From: Akkermansiaceae bacterium
GTDB taxonomy: Bacteria > Verrucomicrobiota > Verrucomicrobiia > Verrucomicrobiales > Akkermansiaceae
Direction of reading: 5' to 3'
DNA: 43,724 bases
Assembly: GCA_021202525.1 (NCBI GenBank)
Contig: JAJQCV010000045.1
Coordinates: 1 to 43,724 of the forward strand
Shown: piece after piece, positions 10,201 to 17,885 of the stretch
Layout: each line of letters opens with the position of its first letter
Numbering within the stretch: position 1 is the first letter of the stretch
Made by a program: the position numbers and the translations under genes
Notes under the pieces: generated by a model
The model's database searches: none
The model's input: the letters and a program-made list of their open reading frames with translations, nothing else
What the model was told of the DNA's origin: nothing

Positions 10201-13200
10201 GACATCCAGAACAATTCCACGCTGGCCTTCGCCCGCGACTTTTCCTATGCGGGAGTGGTCAGCGGAACGGCGGGCAGTACGCTGGCCGTCAATGGCGGAA
10301 CGTTGGTACTCACCGGGGCGAACACCTTCCTGGGCTCCCTGACCATTGCCGGCGGAGCCACGGCGCGCCTGGGCGACGGCGGCACATGGGCCGGGGCCAT
10401 ATCCGGCGCGGGCTCCCTGGTGATCGACACCACGGGGAATGTGACGCTGACCGGAGGCAATACTTCCTTCTCCGGCTTAACGACTCTTTCCGGCACGGGC
10501 ACCGTGACCCTGACGGACGCCAATTCCCTGGGGTCCGGCAGAGTGACCGTCAACAACGGCGCTCTGGACCTGGCCTCCACGAATATGGGCAACGTCATCC
10601 TGGTCACGAAGGGCAATCTGCTGAATGCCGGGAACAAAACCGCGGGGAATGTGGAGATAGCCGCTTCCGCCGGAACGCAGGGTTCGCTGAACACCATCAG
10701 CCTGGGCGGCTTGTCCGGCAGTCTGGTGCAGTCCATCGTCATGGAGGATTTCACGCGCCTGACGGGGATCAGCGGTGCCCTGGACATGACCGGGAAGACG
10801 GTCACCCTGAAGCTGGACAGCGGCAGCCTGACGGCGGGCGGCGGCACGGGGACGGGCGTCATTGACGCGGACAGCCTCACGCTTTCCTCCGCCACCACGA
10901 CGATCAACCTGAGCAACCAGGCGGTGCTGGACCTGCTTGCCGCCAACCGGGCATCCATTGACGGCGTAGGGCTGGTGCTGACCACGGGAACCCTGTCCGT
11001 GGACAATTACAGGCAGATATCCTTCTCCCCGCTGCTGGCCTCCCTGGGCTATGCCGTCACGGAGGTGCTGGGAGCGGACGGAACGCTGATGGTCAGCGGC
11101 AATACGGACCTGACTTATCTGGTGGATACGACGCCTACTTCGGACAACCCCTACATTGACAATTACGCGACGCTGGACCCCTACAAGGCCGTAGGCATCA
11201 ACGGCACTACGCTCCATGTGAGCCTGGAGGGCGCTCCGGACGCCTCCCGGAACGGGAACGGCCTGAAAGTCAGCAACCTGATTGGCAGCAACGCCTCCCT
11301 GGTGGTGACGAATACGGCGGCGGATGCCGCGTCAAACCACGCCGTGGTGGACCTGGTCCAGAATATTGACGCCGGAAGCAACAGCTACGGAGGCACCATC
11401 AGCGGGGACCACGTGGACTTCATCAAGAAAGGAGCGGAAACGCTGACGGTGGAGGGCCATTTCACCGGGAACGACTCCATGCTGAGTTCCACGGAAGGGG
11501 AAATCGTGCTGAACGGCGCGGCCAACAGCCTTTCCACGCTGAACCTGGCCGGAGGAGACATCACGCTGGGCGGCCGGAATGACGGCGCCTCCCGCACGAC
11601 GACGGTGGAAACCCTGTCTTCCGGAACGGGCGGCGGTACGCTGGACCTGGGCCGCGGAGCACAGCTGGTTGTCACCGGACAGGCGGCGGGAAGCCATGTG
11701 ACGGACGTCACCATTTCCGGGGACGGCACGCTGACCCTGGGCGGGGCGGGTACGGACTCCTCTCTGACGCTGGGGAACGGTTCCTCCCTGGACGGCGTTC
11801 TGCTGGACATTCGCGAGGGTTCCGCCCTTTCGACGGCCGTAGGCTCCACGAATAATGTTTCCGGCCTGGCGGGCGGCGGCGCGCTGAAGCTGGGCGGTGC
11901 GGAAATGACGGTCAATTCCAGTGCATCCCATACCTTCACGGGAACCCTGGACGGCGCTTCCGGCACGCTCAACTTCAAATCCGGCAACGGAAGCGTGCAG
12001 ACCATCCAGGGAGCGGGCAACGCGGGCTATAACCTGAATGTCAGCGACGGCGGTTCACTGACCCTGGCCGGATCTGCCGCGGGAAGCGGAGCCCCGGCCA
12101 TGGCTTCCTACAAGGGCATTACCGTGAACGATGGAGCGCTCAACATAGGCAGTACGGACGTGCCCAAGACCCAGTTGACGCTCGGCACGGACGGCCTGCG
12201 CGTGACGGGGAACAGCACGGTGACCATCACCACGTCCTCCACGACGGTGGACGGCCTGGGCGCTCCCTTCGTCACCTCCAGCGGCAGCATTGTGCTGGGG
12301 GACGGAACGGGGGAGGTCACGCTGGTCATGAGCAATCTGGACACGCTGGTTTCCGGGGACACCTCCACGCTGAACCTGGAATTGTTCAAGACGACGGGCG
12401 GGGCGCTGGTCTCCCTGGGGGATAATGTCACCTTGCAGGACATGATCCTCAGCTCGCTGTACGACAATCTGGAACTGACCACCAATGACAGCATGACGGC
12501 CATCATCGTCACCGGCGAGGCGCGCACGGAGAATATCTTCCGCGACTCCGCCCTGACGAGGAACGCCGGGACCGGGTCCGACATTCTCTGGAATTCCCGG
12601 TACAACATGCCGGAGGGCTCCACGCTGCGCGACCTGTACACGTCCGTACTGGTCTCCCAGAACGGCGGGGATTACTCCGGAGCGGCCCGCAAGCTGGCCG
12701 CCGCCGCGGGTTCCACCGTCACCAGCCTGGGCATCGCGCAGCGGGATTCCCTGCGGGACCAGATGCTGTGGGTCCGCAACCGCGTGGCCCAGATGGGAGT
12801 CAATCCCGCCTACGTCAACGAAGACATGCCCTACTTCCACATGTGGATGCAGGGCACGGGTTCCTATGCCAAGCTGGACACCAAGGGGGATGAAAGCGGC
12901 TACAAGCTCACCACCTGGGGCGGCACCGTGGGCATGGACGTGGACCTCAGCGACAGCTTCACGCTGGGTGCGGCGTTCACGGCCAACTACGGCAGCCTGT
13001 CGGCCAGCGCGGCCGATACCGCGGACGGCGACCTGGACAGCTACTACGTCAACCTCTTTGCCCGCTACCAGTCCCGCAACTGGTCCCACCTGCTGGTGCT
13101 TACGGGAGGCTGGAACGACGCCAAGCTCACCCGCACAGTGGACTACGGCACGGGCGGCTACCAGGGATACGGCAGTACGACGGGCGCGGGCTTCGGGGCC

Positions 13201-13683
13201 ATGTATGAACTGGCGTACGACATTCCGCTGAATGAAGACAAGAGCGTGGTGTTCCAGCCCCTGTTCAACGCCTCCATCGTCACGACGCGCATGGACGGAT
13301 ACCGTGAAAACGGTTCTGCCGGAAATGCCGGGCTGCGCGTGGAAGACCAGGAATTGACCACGGCCGCCCTGGCCGTGGGCGCCAGGCTCTTCGGCCTGGT
13401 GGGTTCCAATATCTTCGGCCGCGAGGCGCTGGGCGAGGTGCGCGTCAACGTTTCCCAGGACATGGGCGACCGCCGCGGGCAGGCCAACGTGGGCTTCCTG
13501 GCAGATCCGGGCTACACGCGCCCGGTGTACGGAGCCAAGGTGGGCTCTACGGCGTTCCAGGCCGGAGTGGGCCTGAGCGTTCCCGTAGGGTACCAGGGAG
13601 TGATCTTCGTGGAAGGGAACGCGGACCTCCGCAGCGGTTCCAGCTCCCTGAACGGAAGCATCGGCTACCGCTACAATTTCTAG
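4201..13683 (+). CDS. Giant autotransporter (type V secretion) with PATR-type beta-helix repeats
   Basis: This 3160-residue protein is built as a classical autotransporter. An N-terminal signal region (residues 1 to about 45) ends near SPALGA. A very long Gly/Thr/Ser/Asn-rich passenger contains repeated 'G.GTL...G.....G...V..G.L' units of the autotransporter-associated beta-strand type, for example KEGTGTLVIG, KTGAGLLRLTGAN and KRGEGKLTLN, plus W-rich module starts near residues 1060 and 1645. Residues about 640-920 form a separate block rich in GG turns (IIIGGSYA, WVVGGNY, SLVGGG). A helical linker near 2780-2865 precedes a C-terminal beta-barrel (about 2880-3160) that ends in aromatic Phe, as expected for Bam recognition. 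I find no cysteine in the whole protein. The barrel would sit in the outer membrane and display the passenger; ligand and function are unknown. The gene stands alone behind the trp terminator. Confidence 0.9.
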   Translation: MKLKLPLRLLAALVTSFTGVTVGTVTVTGLAGIAVTVSLSPALGADITFDGTQVTVPAGGSVSYDAGNVTASTTLQFSGAGTATITNLNGDAAEAVLRVGRVASGGASLSSLILNGPGTFNGVISMYSNTTGGTRNNILELNHALAAQNATIRLGGYSYAAGASVLQANVDTSISKLEHDNVAALITGEGTTLTITGDSSSYGGSFGGSITVDYVGGGIFTLGNSDKDTALTPAASPDATLKISSGTLSLYSGNVNWTQKLVMGDNTMLTVEDGPPVSGYYSYDANSINGNGFTFSGEATFGSGVNMTTEYGKNIKFTGVLTAADGFTISGPDSEYTYYTLSNTENQLGGTIAITRNSTSLGINASGSLGTAAVTTTSGSQYITYYGTAGDAVDVIDNSMTGAGNFVVQSGWVHLTENVALTGTYTVNSGAVLSKAGTVNAVLAGGRLDAGDGNLTVTGISGSGMVAASSGTMNFQNAFTVGEGMGILANGTGSITGSVTVDGGRLYYTSMDNVSSVLQNVTFVSGLIDFSLFQEFQDMYGSDALIGQTYDLGVNLGNGFTLADIDESLYTISNSSGKTVITFTGSGAYDTVWDPAWGLGSAPSSAAGTVADQQTMALYAMRGSSMQDGFGSVNVVTGTGEGLTGVILAGGYYNTSATAEGIAITTGIWTDVRGGDYNIIIGGSYANNWGGTGAWNVTGDIHTQIQGDSVVNWVVGGNYKDGLTATVTGDVYVSVDGNAVIKGSLVGGGTAAHNSINTIDGSTYVVVRSMQSETDETITLNSVARGFIIGGSAYETNAASGGAISGSTNVTIDLGDASGNFVKSIVGGSHAGGTGTSTTRAFSIAGDTNVSIIASSGAVFTGNIYGGSYAGGGGAGNATVGGNSTLTLDGGTYEGALYAGGGGTKSIVSGNASLVVKKAVFRTGSTLNVTEGTVRGTSSLLLGGYGSTSDHAISFSNTVVAGFDIVKMFQDSFFTGNLNMDGGTLALAGGAGTSVQMNGNFSLSAEGELKLDLSEFGVLTNGMTVLSTTGLSNITSIQASFADGVGGTISLSQNGRELVYTEIPMLLWAGGASGAWGAANIWTDGGTPATYTAGHAVSFTDQAGVPVSSVQLDSEVSPLSVLVRNSTTRYEFAGTGALTNTSVVKEGTGTLVIGSDSVLGTGTTVSVQQGILAFSYDTDVPASGITWGAGSFLGAANGATVTVNLGTVTNPTFSLSPDAGSFINLVAPSAITFANNITGAGTVLKTGAGLLRLTGANSGHIVVQEGNLQVGDNTASINWGSAGSSVTLHDGTMLNISGRSSSHHVIGSDLVLGTSASDAVSLRWNDASQANATNYQYNFTGNVTVNGNVTVTGIAGWAKEMGFTGTLTGDGTLTYKRGEGDGRYNSNGKMIINGDASGFTGMVVADATNGYSAGLDLYSSMTQGSVTLTSGDNTTGFAFMRVLGDIEIASLDGTANSQVGAVGGARTLTVGSGTYNGAIADKGVAIAYGGTAIAYDQNGVLSLTKVSDGTLTLGGTVSYTGLTDVQGGTLAFTGTGAVALGNITMAAGTRMTTAGALNVTTGSTLTLDISSAITAGGAFGPGSFTLTLNGLEGITEAGEYTLISAVSGLDAGNAIFNWSGYIGDETLIYALQQTGTTLKLVVTSAGEVWIWQGTSGLDWSDSTTGEQWGISGSLETAAGKNLVFNNTGAGTVTISGPVTPASITVNNAAGNDYEFVSDGTGKIADGTLTKRGEGKLTLNLDNTGWTGAISIQQGELVAQVANSLGSGGITIAGGTLTLATADVQAGMGMISLQSGALNLASGDFATAFTASAMEWTGGTLMLGDDVTATVSKELAHEKTVELGAGSVLTVSGTNDNTALTLNASGTGTVSVGLSLNYGQNVLNMGTEFQGTLAVTAGYFQLNNVTMGADAVLNLADSNVRTEWNGTAGGTFANDIVFTGNQVFATNDFTLSGDLSGTAFSTQGAGNITLTGGVNLDGQLKVHRGTVTVNSSAVTRLGDSIDIQNNSTLAFARDFSYAGVVSGTAGSTLAVNGGTLVLTGANTFLGSLTIAGGATARLGDGGTWAGAISGAGSLVIDTTGNVTLTGGNTSFSGLTTLSGTGTVTLTDANSLGSGRVTVNNGALDLASTNMGNVILVTKGNLLNAGNKTAGNVEIAASAGTQGSLNTISLGGLSGSLVQSIVMEDFTRLTGISGALDMTGKTVTLKLDSGSLTAGGGTGTGVIDADSLTLSSATTTINLSNQAVLDLLAANRASIDGVGLVLTTGTLSVDNYRQISFSPLLASLGYAVTEVLGADGTLMVSGNTDLTYLVDTTPTSDNPYIDNYATLDPYKAVGINGTTLHVSLEGAPDASRNGNGLKVSNLIGSNASLVVTNTAADAASNHAVVDLVQNIDAGSNSYGGTISGDHVDFIKKGAETLTVEGHFTGNDSMLSSTEGEIVLNGAANSLSTLNLAGGDITLGGRNDGASRTTTVETLSSGTGGGTLDLGRGAQLVVTGQAAGSHVTDVTISGDGTLTLGGAGTDSSLTLGNGSSLDGVLLDIREGSALSTAVGSTNNVSGLAGGGALKLGGAEMTVNSSASHTFTGTLDGASGTLNFKSGNGSVQTIQGAGNAGYNLNVSDGGSLTLAGSAAGSGAPAMASYKGITVNDGALNIGSTDVPKTQLTLGTDGLRVTGNSTVTITTSSTTVDGLGAPFVTSSGSIVLGDGTGEVTLVMSNLDTLVSGDTSTLNLELFKTTGGALVSLGDNVTLQDMILSSLYDNLELTTNDSMTAIIVTGEARTENIFRDSALTRNAGTGSDILWNSRYNMPEGSTLRDLYTSVLVSQNGGDYSGAARKLAAAAGSTVTSLGIAQRDSLRDQMLWVRNRVAQMGVNPAYVNEDMPYFHMWMQGTGSYAKLDTKGDESGYKLTTWGGTVGMDVDLSDSFTLGAAFTANYGSLSASAADTADGDLDSYYVNLFARYQSRNWSHLLVLTGGWNDAKLTRTVDYGTGGYQGYGSTTGAGFGAMYELAYDIPLNEDKSVVFQPLFNASIVTTRMDGYRENGSAGNAGLRVEDQELTTAALAVGARLFGLVGSNIFGREALGEVRVNVSQDMGDRRGQANVGFLADPGYTRPVYGAKVGSTAFQAGVGLSVPVGYQGVIFVEGNADLRSGSSSLNGSIGYRYNF

Positions 13684-13730
13684 GGTGGTATTCAGAAAAG
13701 GAGAATCGGCAGAATTCTCCCATGGCTGGC

Positions 13731-13761
13731 AGGGCCGTCCCGGATGAACCGGGGCGGCCCT
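13731..13761 (+). terminator. Long GC hairpin between convergent genes (terminator-like, no U-tract)
   Basis: A 13-bp stem with one G-U pair (13731-13743 with 13749-13761, loop ATGAA) lies 47 bp after the autotransporter stop and before the convergent OsmC-like gene. No run of T follows on either strand, so it is not a canonical intrinsic terminator. It may stabilise the 3' end of the very long mRNA or need Rho. A smaller 7-bp hairpin (13700-13720) lies just before it. Confidence 0.5.
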
Positions 13762-13812
13762 GACTTGATTAGAGGGCAGGCTGTGCAGGCCTGACCGGAG
13801 CAAGGGAAGTTC

Positions 13813-14226
13813 CTATTTCCTCCATTCCCATTCGATGGGGGTTTCCAGATCCGGGTGCAGCGCCCGGCGGACCGGACAGGTCATGGCGGCTTTTTCCAGC
13901 ATGGAGCGCAGCGGATGGCTGCCGTCCAGGGGCATGACGGCCTTCAGTTCGATTTTTTCAATGCCTTTTTCCGATTCCACGGCATGGGCCAGAATGCGCA
14001 TCCCCCTCAGGTCGACTTCTTTTCTGGCCGCAATCACGGAAAGCAGGCTCATCATGCAGGAAGAGAGCGTAGCCCCCAGCAGCATGCCGGGAGTGGGGTA
14101 CTTTTCCCTGCCTCCGTAACTGGCGGACAGGTCTGTAAATGTTTTTTCCTCAGAGCGGGCGTAGGTGGTTTCACAGCGGAATTGCCCCACGTTTTCCGTG
14201 CGGGAAGTATATTTATCATCAGTCAT
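13813..14226 (-). CDS. OsmC/Ohr-family protein
   Basis: This 137-residue cytoplasmic protein has the OsmC fold signatures. A conserved Cys lies in GATLSSCMMSLLSV (Cys57) at the start of the central helix, and a second in MTCPVRRAL (Cys117). Such Cys pairs reduce organic hydroperoxides in the OsmC/Ohr family. The TPGMLLGATLSSC context is closer to the YhfA/OsmC-like branch than to Ohr, so the exact substrate is uncertain. It converges with the autotransporter and has a 408-bp gap upstream without a recognisable gene. Regulation by oxidative stress is plausible for the family but not visible here. Length is normal and no residue appears to be missing. Confidence 0.88.
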   Translation of the reverse strand: MTDDKYTSRTENVGQFRCETTYARSEEKTFTDLSASYGGREKYPTPGMLLGATLSSCMMSLLSVIAARKEVDLRGMRILAHAVESEKGIEKIELKAVMPLDGSHPLRSMLEKAAMTCPVRRALHPDLETPIEWEWRK

Positions 14227-14634
14227 AATGGTATGACAGGAAATGCCGGGTGCGGACTCATCCGCAGTTTGTCAGTTTTGCCCCCGAATTATTATGGGAG
14301 AAAACAGGCAGGGAGAGGAAATGCGGCCTGTTCCGGCGATTACGGTATCTTTCTAAAGCGTACTTCATATTCCGGACAAGCGCAGTCCCGTGCCGGAAGA
14401 ATTGCGGCGGGGAAGGGCGGCAGTCCTGCTGTTCCCCGCGGGTGCGGTTGTTAAAAGCCACAGGGAAAACGCCGGCTTACCGCGGTTTATGTCTCCGGAG
14501 CCTGGGGGCTTGGTAGCGGAAGGCTACCGCTTTTCGAGGTCCGGAATCCCTGCGGAGCGAAGGCCGGAGCGCAATATTGCTGAAAATCCGTAAAGCCGCG
14601 GAATCGGCATTTCCGGACTGCGGCGTGCCGGGCC
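14227..14634. other. Intergenic region without a recognised gene
   Basis: About 400 bp between the start of the OsmC-like gene and the end of metX. Short open frames here have no recognisable protein character. Two small inverted repeats are present: GGTAGC-N5-GCTACC around 14512-14528, and a bulged stem pairing GCCGC near 14593 with GCGGC near 14622. The latter lies just downstream of metX on the minus strand and could act as a weak terminator. Confidence 0.4.
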
Positions 14635-15780
14635 TTATCCCAGAATGCGGCGGATCGGTTCCGCGTAAAGTTCCGGCTCCAGCAGGAAGGAGTCATGCCC
14701 CTTGGTGGAAATGATGGTATGGAATTCCGCGGGAATGCCGGCCTTTTCCATTTGGTCCGCAAAGTCCTTCTGTTCCGCCGGACGGAAACAGCAGTCCGTA
14801 TCAATGGAAAAGATGAGGGCGGGAATTTTTTCCCGGCGGAATCCTTCCAGCGCGGCGGAAAACGTGCCTTCCGGCGCGTGGTCGCAGATGTCGAATTCCG
14901 CCCACATGTCCGCAATGCGTATGTAGGAGTTGGCATCAAAGCGTTCCGCAAATTTGGTGCCCTGGTGCAGCATGTAGCTTTGAGCGCTGCGGGTGGGCTT
15001 CAGCCACGCAAGCATGCCGGACTGGCCGCCCACTTCCTTTCTGGCGCGCTGTTCCAGCCCCTCCTGGTAAACGAAGGATTTGTGGCCGATGATGCGGGCG
15101 AACGCCAGTCCTTTTTTGGGGAAGGGCCCCTGGTAATAGTCCCCGCCCCGGAAATCCGGGTCCAGTTCAATGGCCAGGATTTGTTCAAACAGGGAGAGGC
15201 GGTGCTCAATAGAGGCCCTGTAGCCGGAGCCGATGGAAATAAAGCTTTTGACGCGCTCCGGGAACTGGCAGGCAAAGCTCAGGGCAATCAAGCCGCCCAC
15301 GGACGGGCCGACCAGATGCACGCGCTCAATCCCCAGCCTGTCCAGCAGCAGCGCCTGCAAGCGGGCCTGGTCCGCCACCTCCACATGCGGGAAGCGGGAG
15401 CCGTAGGGCAGGCCGTCCGCGGGGCTGGGGCTGGCAGGGCCGGTCGTTCCGTAGCAGCCCCCCAGGTAGTTGGCGCAGATGATGCAGAAGCGGTCCGTGT
15501 CCAGCGGCTTTCCGGGGCCGATGATGCTGTTCCACCAGCCTTCATGGTTTTCCGGTTTCCAGAGGGTGCCGGTGCCCGGCACGTCCGGGTTGCAGCCGTA
15601 GGCGTGCTGGCTGCCGGAAAGGGCGTGGAACAGCAGGATGACGTTGTCCTTTTCCGGCGACGGAGTTCCATACTGCTCATAGGCGATGCGCACTTTCTCC
15701 ACCACGGCGCCGTTCCGCAGGGGGAAGGAGCCGGGAAGGTCCAGGAATCTGGTTTGGACGGAGGGAAGCTGCATGGACAT
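14635..15780 (-). CDS. metX: Homoserine O-acyltransferase (MetX family, alpha/beta hydrolase)
   Basis: MetX acylates the hydroxyl of homoserine (acetyl-CoA or succinyl-CoA as donor) in the transsulfuration or direct sulfhydrylation route to methionine. The 381-residue length fits the family. Visible features are the HALSGSQHAYG loop (about residues 52-62), the ICANYLGGCYGTTGP stretch, the nucleophile elbow GPSVGG with Ser160, a catalytic Asp in SIDTDCCFRP (about 327-329) and His362 in STKGHDSFLLE. The elbow is GPSVGG where many homologues have GGSMGG. Acetyl versus succinyl preference cannot be decided from these motifs alone. Two start codons lie close together (Met1 and Met3), neither with a clear ribosome-binding site. 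I saw no SAM riboswitch in the short region upstream. metY or metB is not in the window. Confidence 0.92.
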   Translation of the reverse strand: MSMQLPSVQTRFLDLPGSFPLRNGAVVEKVRIAYEQYGTPSPEKDNVILLFHALSGSQHAYGCNPDVPGTGTLWKPENHEGWWNSIIGPGKPLDTDRFCIICANYLGGCYGTTGPASPSPADGLPYGSRFPHVEVADQARLQALLLDRLGIERVHLVGPSVGGLIALSFACQFPERVKSFISIGSGYRASIEHRLSLFEQILAIELDPDFRGGDYYQGPFPKKGLAFARIIGHKSFVYQEGLEQRARKEVGGQSGMLAWLKPTRSAQSYMLHQGTKFAERFDANSYIRIADMWAEFDICDHAPEGTFSAALEGFRREKIPALIFSIDTDCCFRPAEQKDFADQMEKAGIPAEFHTIISTKGHDSFLLEPELYAEPIRRILG

Positions 15781-15800
15781 GTAGGAAGGAGTTCGGTCAC

Positions 15801-15842
15801 CAAAAAAAGACCGGCACCCGGCGGGCGGCGGTCTTTTTTAAA
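15801..15842 (-). terminator. Bidirectional-looking intrinsic terminator between rpmJ and metX
   Basis: An A-run plus GACCG (from 15802) pairs with CGGTC plus a T-run (to 15839) around a GC-rich loop. Read on the minus strand it is a GC stem followed by seven T's, 19 bp after the rpmJ stop. It therefore ends the rpmJ transcript and separates it from metX. Confidence 0.8.
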
Positions 15843-15860
15843 TCTGTGTTGGGCCAGGGT

Positions 15861-16025
15861 TTACTTGACGCCCTTCTTGGAAAGACGCGTACCTGCCGTG
15901 GCGCCCTGGCGGGCCTTGAATTTGGGATTGCTCTTGCAGATCACATACAGCGTGCCTTTGCGCTTCACGATTTGGCAGTCTGCGTGGCGGCGCTTCATAG
16001 AGGCTAAGGAAGAAAGAACTTTCAT
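15861..16025 (-). CDS. rpmJ: 50S ribosomal protein L36, zinc-free (C-minus) type
   Basis: This 54-residue basic protein matches L36 along its whole core: [20 protein letters not shown], then the [19 protein letters not shown] tail. Canonical L36 has three Cys and a His that bind zinc. Here only DCQ (Cys17) and ICK (Cys30) remain and the first CxxC cysteine is absent, as in the E. coli YkgO-type paralogue. A 13-residue basic extension ([13 protein letters not shown]) follows the usual end. I chose the internal Met that begins MKVLSS; an upstream in-frame Met would add 24 unrelated residues. It is monocistronic with its own terminator, away from other ribosomal genes. A C-plus copy could exist elsewhere, and such pairs are often switched by zinc supply, but no operator was recognised here. 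Confidence 0.9.
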   Translation of the reverse strand: MKVLSSLASMKRRHADCQIVKRKGTLYVICKSNPKFKARQGATAGTRLSKKGVK

Positions 16026-16230
16026 GGTGTATAACTCCGGTTTGGTGTTCGGTTCGGGAGACGGAATATACCGTTTAGTTAAGAATTGTAAAGTCATTTC
16101 TTTGCCGAAAGTGAAATCATGGCTCTGCGGCAGCCATTTTTACGGCAAATCTGAAGCAGGGGCCGTTTTTACAGGCGGCCGTCACCGCCAGGCAATTCTC
16201 CAGTTGCGGGATATTTCCTCCAGCTCCTTG

Positions 16231-17826
16231 TCACGGCTTTTCCCCGGAAACGGGCCCCGGCTTTTTTGTGGAAGGCTCCTCCTCAGCCGCGGTCCTCTTG
16301 GCACAGCCGATGGAATAAAGCAGCAGAATGGGAAACAGCACCACCACGGGCAGCATGTACCTGATTTCATAGGTCGTAGCCGCAGCGCTGATCACCAGAG
16401 GAACTGAGCAAAACGGAACAAAGGGAATCAGGCAAGATTTTCTCTTTTGCATTCCATACACCAGGAAACCGAGAACGCAGCCGTAAAACAGCCAAAGTTG
16501 CGGCATGTTCCGGATATTGGATGATGCGGGCAGGTTCCATACCATCTGGCTGTTCAGGAGAAGAATCCTTGCCGCCTGCACGGGATTGTCCGCCGCTACG
16601 GAAAAGAACAGTTTTCTGACTGCGTTCCCCCTGTCGGACAAAGTCCAGGCAAACCCGTATTTCCTGCCGGTTTCCCAGGTTTCAAACAGGCCCGTATGGA
16701 GATACTTTTCCCCATGTCCGGCTGATACGGCAGGATGCATGGAATCCTTGTAGAGACCGTACTGTCTCATCATCACTTCCCTGGGCATGATTTCCTGCTC
16801 AATCAGCTCCATGTCCTCCGGGCTCACCTTTCCTCCTTCCGCCACAATGTCGCAAACCACATGGGCCATCTTGGCGTACCTTGTGCCGGAAGCCCCCCTC
16901 TCCGCTTTCATCAGGCAGGGCAGGGCGGCAAAGGCAAAGAACCAGAAAAGAAGGGCTCCCGCAACGGGGATTGCCAGGTGCCGCCTTTCCTGCGGATGCC
17001 GGAACATATAAGCCACAAGAACTCCTGTAGTCAGGAAAAACGGAACATAGCCGTCATAACGCAGGCAGCCTGCCCCGGCCAGGCCCAACCCGATCAGCCA
17101 CAAGGAAGAAGTGCGTTTTTCCAGCATGTAGGTGCACAGGCCGACGGTCAGGGCCATCATGGAAATGGCGTAGGGAACATCCTTGATAATGGTGGTCGCC
17201 ATGTCAAACTGAACCATGCACAGGAACACGGCGCCGAGGACGATCAAAACCCGCATTTTCTCTCTCGCACCCCATGAGAAAATCATGAAATAAACCAGCA
17301 GGAGCAGCGCGAGCTGGACAAGGACAATGGCGTGAAAATGATGCCAGACGCTTAAAATCCCCTTGCACATCAGCGTATGGGCCAGCGTGTGCATCAAATC
17401 GTACTGTCCGGAAAGCACCTGGGGATACTGGCGGTGGAGGAAATCAAAGGAGCACCTGGTGCCCCAGTGCCGCCACAGTGCGACCGCAAGGAGAACCGTC
17501 ACGGTCATGACACCCCATTTCTGCCACGTTTTCCATACGGTTTCGTGCCGGGCTCCATGCCATACAACGCAATTCAGAGCCTGCACGGACAGGCACAGCG
17601 CCGCCAGGAAAATTCCGTACTGAACCAGGACGGCCCCCGTAATTTCCCACCATCCCGCGCCCGCACCGTCCGGACGGAAAACCAGTTCCATAGGAAAAAG
17701 AATGAGGCTGCAAATACTGGCGGCGAGGATTACTTTCTTCCATGAAAGCATCCGTCCGTTTGCACGCCATCGCCACAGAATTAAAAGAGATGCCAGAAAT
17801 ATGAAAAAGAAAAGAAATCCAAACAT
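16231..17826 (-). CDS. Polytopic inner-membrane protein, possibly GT-C glycosyltransferase-like
   Basis: A 531-residue protein with about 11-12 hydrophobic segments, starting with FGFLFFFIFLASLLILW and ending in a charged cytoplasmic tail. Between segments is a hydrophilic stretch (about residues 300-400) containing charged helices and an EMELIEQEIMPREVMMRQYG-like region. Features such as LRYDGYVPFF after a membrane segment and DLMHTLAHTLMCKG resemble the large DUF6020/GT-C-type membrane enzymes that move lipid-linked sugars, but I cannot confirm a family. The start at 17826 is preferred over one 13 codons upstream because GGAG lies about 9 nt before it and the membrane segment begins at once. 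About 60 bp upstream lies the palindrome-bounded element at 17886-18070. No functional partner is adjacent. Confidence 0.75.
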   Translation of the reverse strand: MFGFLFFFIFLASLLILWRWRANGRMLSWKKVILAASICSLILFPMELVFRPDGAGAGWWEITGAVLVQYGIFLAALCLSVQALNCVVWHGARHETVWKTWQKWGVMTVTVLLAVALWRHWGTRCSFDFLHRQYPQVLSGQYDLMHTLAHTLMCKGILSVWHHFHAIVLVQLALLLLVYFMIFSWGAREKMRVLIVLGAVFLCMVQFDMATTIIKDVPYAISMMALTVGLCTYMLEKRTSSLWLIGLGLAGAGCLRYDGYVPFFLTTGVLVAYMFRHPQERRHLAIPVAGALLFWFFAFAALPCLMKAERGASGTRYAKMAHVVCDIVAEGGKVSPEDMELIEQEIMPREVMMRQYGLYKDSMHPAVSAGHGEKYLHTGLFETWETGRKYGFAWTLSDRGNAVRKLFFSVAADNPVQAARILLLNSQMVWNLPASSNIRNMPQLWLFYGCVLGFLVYGMQKRKSCLIPFVPFCSVPLVISAAATTYEIRYMLPVVVLFPILLLYSIGCAKRTAAEEEPSTKKPGPVSGEKP

Positions 17827-17885
17827 TATTTTTTTCTCCGTAAATGGTTTACATACTGTCGTCAATATGCTGATGGAGAAACTAA

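Noticed and set aside
14512..14528. GGTAGC hairpin followed by TTTT on the plus strand
   Set aside because: No plus-strand gene precedes it, the T-run is short, and it is on the wrong strand to serve metX or the OsmC-like gene.
15781..15860. Possible SAM riboswitch or T-box upstream of metX
   Set aside because: The 80-bp space is filled by the rpmJ terminator; no conserved riboswitch core is visible.
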